Assembly: GCA_001002285.1 (NCBI GenBank) | Contig: LCLX01000001.1 | Location: 124,001 to 188,000 of the forward strand | From: Microgenomates group bacterium GW2011_GWC1_46_15 | GTDB lineage: Bacteria > Patescibacteria > Microgenomatia > UBA1400 > UBA12028 | Reading direction: 5' to 3' | DNA: 64,000 bases | Shown: positions 8,426 through 14,382 of the stretch, in pieces | How positions within the stretch are numbered: position 1 is the first letter of the stretch | Layout of the letters: each line of letters starts with the position of its first letter | Made by a program: the position numbers and the translations under genes | Notes under the pieces: generated by a model | The model's database searches: none | Told to the model about the DNA's origin: nothing | What the model saw: the letters and a program-made list of their open reading frames with translations, nothing else

Positions 8426-10332
8426 AACACTGGTATGCTCAAGGTGGTCAAATGCTTGTTGAAGTGTTGCTCGCGTTGGCGATAATGTCACTTGTCTTAC
8501 CCGCGCTTCTTACAGGTATTGTTGCAACCCGCGAGGGTAAACCACAGCAAATGCAGCGATTGCAGGCTACAGCTTTCATGCGTGAAGCCACCGAGGCAGT
8601 ACGTTCGGTTCGGGAAAGAAGTTGGGCGGGGATAGCGACGAATGGCCAATACCATCCAGAGTTTTCAGGTGGATTGTGGAACTTGGTCAGTGGAGGAGAA
8701 ACATTTTCCGGTTTTTCCCGTTCAATTGATGTTTCATCTGTCTACCGTGATGCAAGCAATACCATTGCCGCAAATGGTACGTTAGATCCTTCTACCAAAA
8801 AAATTATCGTGACTGTTTCTTGGACTACTCCTAGAGTTACTACTGTAGATTCAACGTTTTATTTGACTCGGCATTTGGATAATCTGAAGCATCTTGAAAC
8901 AACAGAAGCTGAGTTTAATGGTGGAAGCAAAACAAATCTGGTTGTCACCAATGTGAGCGGGGGTGAACTGCAGTTAATACCTGGTGGATCAAGTGACTGG
9001 TGTGCTCCGAATCTCTCCATGAATCCTACAGTGAATCTTCCCAAAAGCGGAGTAGCCAATGCGATTCATGCTATCGAAGGTAAGGTTTTTGCGGGTACTG
9101 GAGACAATGCTTCGGGTGTCGCATACGCGACTGTAACGCTTACAAATGCAAATCCTCCCATAGCCACGATTCTGAATACATTTGATGGATATAAAACAAA
9201 TGCGGCATTTGGAGATGCGAATTATGCCTATTTAGCTACCGACAATAACAACAAAGAAATTGTGATCATTGATATCAGCGGATCATCGCCAACCGAAGCA
9301 GGAAACTTTAATGCTCCAGGCGTAACTTCAGGAACAAGTATCGCCACTGGAGCATCAATAGGATTCATGACTTCAGGAAACACTCTTTACAGTTTCGATC
9401 TTTCTAGTAGAAATGGATCCCGAAGCCAAGTAGGATCCCTATCAATAGCTGGAATCGGAAAAAAACTGGTGTTGAGGGGAAACTATTTGTATGCGGTTAC
9501 TGATTCAGATACAACACAACTGCACATTGTTGATGTAAGCAACCCAGCGAATATGTCTATCATAGGACAGGCAAGTGTTGCCGGAAGTGCGGGGGTAGAC
9601 GTATTTATGAATGCCGATAGTTCACGGGCGTACCTCGTAACTACCAACTCACCAACAATGCCTGAATTTTTTGTGATTGATACATCAATAAAAACTGGTG
9701 ATCGTCCCACATTGGGTACGTACAATACAGGAGAGATGAACCCAACAGGTGTTACCGCTGTTTCTGGAAACAAAGCAATTATCGTTGGAACGGGAGGACA
9801 GGAGTATCAAGTAGTGAGACTTACCACAGAATCTACACCCGCGTATTGTGGAGGATTGGATATTGATTCCGGCATTCGTGGACTTGCTTCGGTGTTAGAA
9901 GCAGACCAAGATGTTTTTACATACATTATCACTGGAGACGCGTCCTCAGAACTAAAAATTATTAGTGGCGATCCGGGAAGTGGGGTAGCAACTGCAGGAA
10001 CGTATGAATCGAGTACCTTTGATGCTGTTTACACAGTTGCATTTAACCGGTTCCGCGTACACGCCACACAACCTGCTGGGACAAGTATTACATATCAAGT
10101 TGCAGTTTCCCCAGCCATTTCAGGAAGTTGCACAGGAGCATCATTTTCCTACGTCGGTCCGGATGGTTCAGGAAGTACTTTCTTTTCTGCAGACACTAAT
10201 CCTATTCCTTTCATCACGGCTGGTGCGTATGAAAACCCAGGACAATGTTTTCGCTATAAAGCCTATTTTTCAACATCTGATGTAAGCATCACCCCGATAT
10301 TTTCAGATATCACAATCAATTATTCGCCGTGA
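8422..10332 (+). CDS. Prepilin-like protein fused to an LVIVD-type beta-propeller
   Basis: A 636-residue protein starting at the ATG that overlaps the previous stop (ATGA). The leader ends in Gly, with QMLVEVLLALAIMSLV after the cleavage point, keeping Glu at +5. Residues around 200-500 form repeats of the LVIVD/beta-propeller type, for example KEIVIIDISGSSP, TQLHIVDVSNPANM and EFFVIDTSIKTG, each ending a blade. A C-terminal beta-sandwich-like segment follows. It is far larger than a normal minor pilin. A pilus-tip adhesin role, comparable in logic to PilY1, is inferred. Confidence 0.85.
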   Translation: MKHWYAQGGQMLVEVLLALAIMSLVLPALLTGIVATREGKPQQMQRLQATAFMREATEAVRSVRERSWAGIATNGQYHPEFSGGLWNLVSGGETFSGFSRSIDVSSVYRDASNTIAANGTLDPSTKKIIVTVSWTTPRVTTVDSTFYLTRHLDNLKHLETTEAEFNGGSKTNLVVTNVSGGELQLIPGGSSDWCAPNLSMNPTVNLPKSGVANAIHAIEGKVFAGTGDNASGVAYATVTLTNANPPIATILNTFDGYKTNAAFGDANYAYLATDNNNKEIVIIDISGSSPTEAGNFNAPGVTSGTSIATGASIGFMTSGNTLYSFDLSSRNGSRSQVGSLSIAGIGKKLVLRGNYLYAVTDSDTTQLHIVDVSNPANMSIIGQASVAGSAGVDVFMNADSSRAYLVTTNSPTMPEFFVIDTSIKTGDRPTLGTYNTGEMNPTGVTAVSGNKAIIVGTGGQEYQVVRLTTESTPAYCGGLDIDSGIRGLASVLEADQDVFTYIITGDASSELKIISGDPGSGVATAGTYESSTFDAVYTVAFNRFRVHATQPAGTSITYQVAVSPAISGSCTGASFSYVGPDGSGSTFFSADTNPIPFITAGAYENPGQCFRYKAYFSTSDVSITPIFSDITINYSP

Positions 10333-10347
10333 TGAATTGGGAAAACA

Positions 10348-10854
10348 ATGAAACATACACTCAACAACAATGTTCAACAAGCAGGGTTTTCTCTTGTTGA
10401 ACTCTTGCTCTACATGGGTTTGATCTCTATTCTCTTAGTGATCCTCATGTCTGTTTTTCTTTCCGCTCTTGACGTCCAACAGTCATCACAAGCAACTTCT
10501 ACTGTAGAACAGGAGGGCAGGTATCTCTTAACCAGACTGGCATACGATATTCATCGAGCTTCAAGTGTAACGACTCCCGACAGTGTGGGAAGTTCTAGCC
10601 CGACATTAACGTTAGTGATTGGCGGAGTATCGTATGCGTACACACTTTCGAATAGTCAGCTCCTGTTAGCTTTAGATGGATTTTCCGAATCTTTATCAAG
10701 CGTTGATTCACACATTTCCGACCTTTCCTTTACCAAAGTAGGAAGTCCATCAGGTAAAGCAACACTTCACATGACCTTTACTGTTCAGGGAGTTGGAACA
10801 AGCTCACAACCATCAGAAATCCGTCAATATTCATCTAGTGTAGGATTGAGATAG
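10348..10854 (+). CDS. Prepilin-like minor pilin 2 (PilW/GspJ-like)
   Basis: A 168-residue protein with leader ending AG, then FSLVELLLYMGLISILLVILMS. Glu is at +5 and one TM helix follows. The C-terminal half ends in a segment reading TLHMTFTVQG, similar to GspJ/PilW minor pilins that cap the pilus tip complex. Sixteen bases separate it from the upstream gene. Confidence 0.88.
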   Translation: MKHTLNNNVQQAGFSLVELLLYMGLISILLVILMSVFLSALDVQQSSQATSTVEQEGRYLLTRLAYDIHRASSVTTPDSVGSSSPTLTLVIGGVSYAYTLSNSQLLLALDGFSESLSSVDSHISDLSFTKVGSPSGKATLHMTFTVQGVGTSSQPSEIRQYSSSVGLR

Positions 10855-10855
10855 T

Positions 10856-11248
10856 ATGCCTCCCCATAAATCTTTGTCTTCATCCCAATCTGGACAAGCC
10901 TTAGTCATCTTGCTCATATTTGTAGCTGTTTCTGTAATGATAACGATTGCTTCTGTAACATTGATTGTTATAACCTCATCCGGAATGAGCAGTTTTGAAC
11001 AAAGCACTATGGCCTATGATATTGCTGAAGCTGGAACTGAGAATGCGTTACTTCGGCTTTTGCGTAACCCCGCCTATACTGGGGAAACATTGACAGTGGG
11101 AGATGGGACAGCAACAATAACAGTGACAGGATCGGGGACCCAAACAATCACCTCTACTGGTCGTTTGAATAACTACCTACGGAAAATACAGGTTGTTGTG
11201 GTGGTCGATGATGTGGACACAATACAGTCCTGGATGGAAGTGTACTAA
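10856..11248 (+). CDS. PilX-like pilus accessory protein
   Basis: A 130-residue protein with N-terminal SQSGQALVILLIFVAVSVMITI, one TM helix. It lacks Glu at the usual position but keeps the GQALV pattern found in PilX-type proteins, followed by YDIAEAGTENALLRLLRNP, a typical PilX helix. The rest is a small beta domain. Only one base separates it from the preceding stop. Confidence 0.75.
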   Translation: MPPHKSLSSSQSGQALVILLIFVAVSVMITIASVTLIVITSSGMSSFEQSTMAYDIAEAGTENALLRLLRNPAYTGETLTVGDGTATITVTGSGTQTITSTGRLNNYLRKIQVVVVVDDVDTIQSWMEVY

Positions 11249-11250
11249 AT

Positions 11251-11934
11251 ATGCCCAATGTACTCCCTTCTTTGGCAGTGTTATACATCGAGGTCCAGCG
11301 CATGAGTCTTTGTAGGGGGAATGGTCAGATTCTTTGGGTAGATATTCCAGAAACAATTGTTCATAATTTCGAGGTTGTTTCAAAGCCAGAATTTAATACC
11401 CTGATTCGTAATTTTGTTGGGACACATACAATAACAGGGGGACCGCTTATCCTCATTTTCTCGGAAGCAATTGCCTTTGAAAAATTTTTTGCAGGGTTGC
11501 CTTCCGAACAAAAAGAAAGCGAGTTCCAAGTGTTTTATGAATCAGTTCCGTTTGAACGCACGCTCACTCGTGCGTATCCTTTCCAGAATGGATCAAAAGC
11601 AATCGCAATTAATCGAGATTTGTACGAATCCATACGGGATGCGTTTGAGCAGGTTGGATTTCAGATCCTTGCGGTTGTTCCTGGCTATGTGATGACAATG
11701 ATGGGTTTTAATACTTTTGATGTTGAGACGGCAAAACAAATAATAAAAAAGTTCGATACGGTAAAACAGCAAACGATGATTGCTATCCATCAACCAGCTC
11801 GAACGATACAACAGCAGGAAGATGAACTGGCAAAAAAGCACACCCCGCTCATTTTATTGATCTTTTTTGTTTTTCTGGGGATTGTATTGGGGGGAACGAT
11901 CCTTATTCTTCGATTGGGGAGCAACGTCCCCTAA
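11251..11934 (+). CDS. PilM/GspL-like protein with C-terminal membrane anchor
   Basis: A 227-residue protein. The segment LILIFSEAIAFEKFF followed by a VPFE motif and then DAFEQVGFQILAVVPG matches the order of elements in PilM/GspL actin-like domains, though only about half the usual domain is present. A single TM helix (PLILLIFFVFLGIVLGGTIL) ends the protein, as in GspL. It would link PilB/PilC to the pilus. Assignment rests on pattern and position, not on a search. Confidence 0.55.
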   Translation: MPNVLPSLAVLYIEVQRMSLCRGNGQILWVDIPETIVHNFEVVSKPEFNTLIRNFVGTHTITGGPLILIFSEAIAFEKFFAGLPSEQKESEFQVFYESVPFERTLTRAYPFQNGSKAIAINRDLYESIRDAFEQVGFQILAVVPGYVMTMMGFNTFDVETAKQIIKKFDTVKQQTMIAIHQPARTIQQQEDELAKKHTPLILLIFFVFLGIVLGGTILILRLGSNVP

Positions 11935-11942
11935 TATGACTC

Positions 11943-11972
11943 TTGACAAGAGAGTCTCTTTATCGGTACTCT
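11943..11972 (+). promoter_or_regulatory. Promoter and inverted repeat upstream of the pilin gene
   Basis: A perfect -35 TTGACA at 11943-11948 is followed 18 bases later by a weak -10 TACTCT at 11967-11972. The spacer contains AAGAGA-G-TCTCTT, a near-perfect palindrome directly after the -35 box, and an overlapping ACTCTT/AAGAG pair. This could be an operator. It shows that the pilin has its own transcription start inside the cluster. Confidence 0.6.
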
Positions 11973-11980
11973 AAAAGTAT

Positions 11981-12460
11981 ATGAAAAAACTAAAAATCAC
12001 CGCCCAACGTGGTTTTACCCTTATAGAACTGTTAGTTGTTATTGGAGTTTTGGCGGTACTCCTTGCGATCGTTTTGATTGCTATCAACCCAGCTCGTCAG
12101 TTCTCGCAAGCGAACAACACAAAACGCGCGAGTGATGTGAACGCTCTCTTGAATGCGGTTCATCAATATGCCGCAGATAATAAAGGGAACATTTCACCAT
12201 TAAACATTGGTGCAACAGCAACGGCGATTAGTACTGCCGGTACCGGCGCGGCATTCTGTGATGCACTTATTACACAGTATTTGGCGGCACTCCCGAGTGA
12301 CCCGACAGGTGCTTTGGCTGGTAACCCAGTTCTCAAAGCAGACTGTGCTACCTACGGTGATACTGGTTATACCATTAGTAAAAGTGGTACAGATAACCGT
12401 ATTACTGTCACAGCTCCTAGTACGGAACTTGGAGTTACAACGATTAGTGTGACTCGATAA
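11981..12460 (+). CDS. Type IV pilin, probable major subunit
   Basis: A 159-residue protein with the standard class III signal: a basic leader ending RG, then FTLIELLVVIGVLAVLLAIVLIAIN with Glu at +5. The alpha1 helix continues through a QFSQANNTKRASDVNALLNAV segment. The C-terminal half holds two Cys (GAAFCDAL and KADCATYG) able to form the usual D-region disulfide. Its own promoter and strong terminator fit an abundantly expressed subunit. Confidence 0.92.
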   Translation: MKKLKITAQRGFTLIELLVVIGVLAVLLAIVLIAINPARQFSQANNTKRASDVNALLNAVHQYAADNKGNISPLNIGATATAISTAGTGAAFCDALITQYLAALPSDPTGALAGNPVLKADCATYGDTGYTISKSGTDNRITVTAPSTELGVTTISVTR

Positions 12461-12471
12461 AATGAAAAAAC

Positions 12472-12511
12472 AAAAAGCCTTCTGACCGTATTGGAACAGA
12501 GGGCTTTTTTG
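12472..12511 (+). terminator. Rho-independent terminator after the pilin gene
   Basis: AAAAAGCC and CTG pair with CAG and GGGCTTTTTT across a loop of about 12 bases, followed by a six-T run. It lies 12 bases after the pilin stop. Confidence 0.85.
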
Positions 12512-12536
12512 GAGGGGTTAAGACCCTTCATGCTAT

Positions 12537-12566
12537 TTGACAGCGTCGAGCCTCCTTCAGTAGTAT
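12537..12566 (+). promoter_or_regulatory. Sigma70-type promoter of the small TM protein gene
   Basis: TTGACA at 12537-12542, 18-base spacer, TAGTAT at 12561-12566. A start near 12573 leaves the ATG at 12586 as the first usable start and excludes the in-frame ATG at 12565. Confidence 0.7.
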
Positions 12567-12585
12567 GGATAGAGAGGAGATCAAT

Positions 12586-12801
12586 ATGACAAAGAAAAAA
12601 GGTGTGAAACAAGGATTAACCAAAAACACGCTCGTGTTGGTTTCTGTGTTTTTTATGCTTTTTGCCGTGTTTATAACCCTGCTGTATTACCGCCAAGTTG
12701 CTGATGTGCAGGCTTTTATTAAACTACAAAATCAGCAGCGGAATACGCTTCTGCTTGTCGCACCCTCTCCAAAGGCTGTTGCGCCGTTAAAAAGTAGATA
12801 A
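12586..12801 (+). CDS. Small single-TM protein, unrecognised
   Basis: A 71-residue protein with a basic N-terminus (TKKKGVKQGLTKN), one TM helix (TLVLVSVFFMLFAVFITLLYY) and a short outside tail rich in Gln and Pro. Start 12586 was chosen because AGAGGAGA sits just upstream and the promoter's -10 box overlaps the earlier ATG. It may belong with the pilus genes (a bitopic PilN/PilO-like remnant is possible), but no family is recognised. Confidence 0.6.
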   Translation: MTKKKGVKQGLTKNTLVLVSVFFMLFAVFITLLYYRQVADVQAFIKLQNQQRNTLLLVAPSPKAVAPLKSR

Positions 12802-12871
12802 TAGTACATTTTCTTTGTGTGTTATTTCAATAATGATAGTGGTGGGGGTTTTGGGGCACCAAGACTTCCTG

Positions 12872-12958
12872 CGGAGAGGGTGGGATTCGAACCCACGGTA
12901 TACTTGCGCATACAGAGCTTTTCGAGAGCTCCGCACTAGACCACTATGCGACCTCTCC
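12872..12958 (-). tRNA. tRNA-Ser (anticodon CGA)
   Basis: A class II tRNA of 87 bases on the minus strand. The acceptor stem GGAGAGG/CCTCTCC is perfect, anticodon stem GAGCT/AGCTC holds loop CTCGAAA (anticodon CGA, reading TCG), and a long variable arm precedes the T arm GGGTTCGAATCCC. Discriminator is G. No encoded CCA. Confidence 0.95.
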
Positions 12959-12965
12959 AATGTTG

Positions 12966-13039
12966 TGCGCCCAAGAAGAATCGAACTTCTGACCTTCAGA
13001 TCCGCAATCTGACGCTCTATCCAACTGAGCTATGGGCGC
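12966..13039 (-). tRNA. tRNA-Arg (anticodon GCG)
   Basis: A 74-base tRNA on the minus strand, 7 bases upstream of tRNA-Ser. The acceptor stem GCGCCCA/TGGGCGC is perfect, and the D loop and T loop (TTCGATT) are normal. The anticodon stem TCAGA/TCTGA holds loop TTGCGGA, giving GCG, with G at position 37. Most bacteria use an ACG anticodon deaminated to ICG by TadA for the CGN box; a genomically encoded GCG is unusual. No encoded CCA. Confidence 0.92.
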
Positions 13040-13063
13040 ATGATTAGTGGCAAATACACCGCA

Positions 13064-13071
13064 ATTTTACC
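13064..13071 (-). promoter_or_regulatory. -10 box of the tRNA-Arg/tRNA-Ser transcript
   Basis: The minus strand reads TGGTAAAAT (TGn-extended TAAAAT) about 25 bases upstream of the tRNA-Arg 5' end. The same TGG-prefixed layout appears before tRNA-Arg(CCG). Confidence 0.5.
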
Positions 13072-13105
13072 ACAAATCTCTGGGAAATCGGGCATAAAAC
13101 TGGAT

Positions 13106-13669
13106 TTAGGCCTTATCCAGCGGGAACTTTTGCTGAAGCCACTGCGCGCCACGCTCGGCAAATGTTTGGACAGGCCGTTCGAACACAAGGTATTTTTCCA
13201 GAGCGCTTTTCACGTCTTCTTCTTTGACGTCGCTCAACACAAGTGAAAGATTTCCGATGAACCGGTGATAGTACTCAACATGCAAAACGCGTTGACCAAG
13301 CGCAGTTGAAAACCAAAATCGGCCAAGCATGTCCCATGTATATAATTTTTCCCCCATTCTGATCCCATACGTCGTAATGATATGTTTCGTGTTCTCAGGA
13401 GGAACGGCGGCGAGTGCGTAGCTGACAAACGCAAACGATACGATCACGGCAATCAGCAAGAACTGGCCCGCAAAGAACAAAATAATGCTGAGGAGAAAGA
13501 CAATAACGGCGATCGTGGTGTAGTACTCACGGTCGCGCTTCTTAAACGGCCGATTTGCGGATTCCCAAGTCAAGAGAACTTCCTCAGGCTGGATTTGCTG
13601 CACCGGCGGAGCAGGCTGCTGCGTTTGTTGTACGCCTTGCGCTAACGGAGTTTCGGCAGGATTTTCCAT
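13106..13669 (-). CDS. Two-TM membrane protein, unrecognised
   Basis: A 187-residue protein. The N-terminal 30 residues are Gln/Pro-rich and disordered. A helical hairpin (TIAVIVFLLSIILFFAG and FLLIAVIVSFAFVSYALA) follows, then a basic-aromatic cytoplasmic domain containing ITTYGIRMGEKLYTW and EYYHRFIGNLSLVL. The layout of hairpin plus PH-like C-terminal domain resembles DUF5673-type proteins, but that is an impression only. Transcribed toward the tRNAs. Confidence 0.65.
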   Translation of the reverse strand: MENPAETPLAQGVQQTQQPAPPVQQIQPEEVLLTWESANRPFKKRDREYYTTIAVIVFLLSIILFFAGQFLLIAVIVSFAFVSYALAAVPPENTKHIITTYGIRMGEKLYTWDMLGRFWFSTALGQRVLHVEYYHRFIGNLSLVLSDVKEEDVKSALEKYLVFERPVQTFAERGAQWLQQKFPLDKA

Positions 13670-13727
13670 AAGTCAAGCATAGCGTGGAGCGAGGGGTTTT
13701 ACAACGTGGGACGAGCTTAATTATTGA

Positions 13728-13756
13728 TTGACTTTTTATCACTATTTTGCTTTAAT
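13728..13756 (+). promoter_or_regulatory. Strong promoter of a short transcript
   Basis: TTGACT at 13728-13733, exactly 17 bases, then TTTAAT at 13751-13756. It points rightward into a 50-base interval that ends in a terminator; no ORF follows. Confidence 0.7.
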
Positions 13757-13761
13757 ACCAG

Positions 13762-13811
13762 CACAGTCGTAAGACTGCAACGAATTGCCGGATCCCCGAA
13801 AGGGGATTTTT
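13762..13811 (+). ncRNA. Candidate small RNA of about 50 nt
   Basis: Between the promoter at 13728-13756 and the terminator at 13792-13811 lies a region able to form two hairpins: CAGTC-GTAA-GACTG (13764-13777) and ATCCCC-GAAA-GGGGAT (13792-13807). Both are capped by GNRA tetraloops. The second is followed by a T run. No start codon with an ORF exists in it. It is encoded on the plus strand in the gap between two minus-strand genes, so it is not the leader of either. No known RNA family was recognised. Confidence 0.6.
13792..13811 (+). terminator. Rho-independent terminator of the candidate small RNA
   Basis: Six-base GC-rich stem ATCCCC/GGGGAT with GAAA loop and a following T run on the plus strand. 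On the minus strand the hairpin is not followed by T, so it terminates plus-strand transcription. Confidence 0.75.
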
Positions 13812-13815
13812 GGCA

Positions 13816-14382
13816 TTAGAACGGATATATCCGTAGAAATTCTTCGGCATACTCCTTGATATCAATGAATTGATCTGCGACGTCTATAAGCTCTTTTGCG
13901 ATTCTATATCGAGTAGAAAATATAACAATAGTTTTTTTGTGGCGTTTAAGATATTGACATAAATAAACAAAATCACTATCTCCGGAAAAAAGTATAAATA
14001 CATCAAAATATTTTAGAAGTATTACAGCATCAACAGCAAGCTCAACATCAAAATTTGCTTTATGGATATCATGATGACTTTTTTGATCACGAATCACTTT
14101 TATTGGTTTTGTGATAATAGTAAAACCGATTTTGTCGAGCATTCCAAAGAAGCCTTGTTGTTTTTTAGCATGAAATGTTGGACCATAATATCTGAGCGAT
14201 GTTGCTTGATTACAAGAATGAAAATATTGAGCAAACTTTTTGTAATCGACAGTTTTTCCGAATTTTTTAGCGGAATTTGCTAGATTTGCTGCGTCAACGA
14301 ACACAACGCACTTACCTGTAAAAAGTAAATTATTGTTATTGTGTGATGAATGTTTCATTATATATAATTTTCTTTCATTCAT
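13816..14382 (-). CDS. NYN/LabA-like PIN-fold nuclease domain protein
   Basis: A 188-residue protein with the acidic residues of the NYN (LabA/DUF88) family: FVDAANL near residue 30, FDVELAVDAV in the middle, and LFSGDSDF. NYN domains are PIN-fold ribonucleases. The start ATG at 14382 overlaps the upstream gene's stop as ATGA, so it is co-translated with the terpene-cyclase-like gene; an in-frame ATG at 14358 is an alternative. Gene order suggests it is the last gene of the response-regulator/kinase operon. AT-rich codon use resembles the rest of that operon rather than the ribosomal genes. Confidence 0.85.
   Translation of the reverse strand: MNERKLYIMKHSSHNNNNLLFTGKCVVFVDAANLANSAKKFGKTVDYKKFAQYFHSCNQATSLRYYGPTFHAKKQQGFFGMLDKIGFTIITKPIKVIRDQKSHHDIHKANFDVELAVDAVILLKYFDVFILFSGDSDFVYLCQYLKRHKKTIVIFSTRYRIAKELIDVADQFIDIKEYAEEFLRIYPF

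Noticed and set aside
12840..12870. GGTG...CACC as a terminator for tRNA-Ser
   Set aside because: The loop is C/A-rich, the stem is four bases, and no T run follows on the minus strand.
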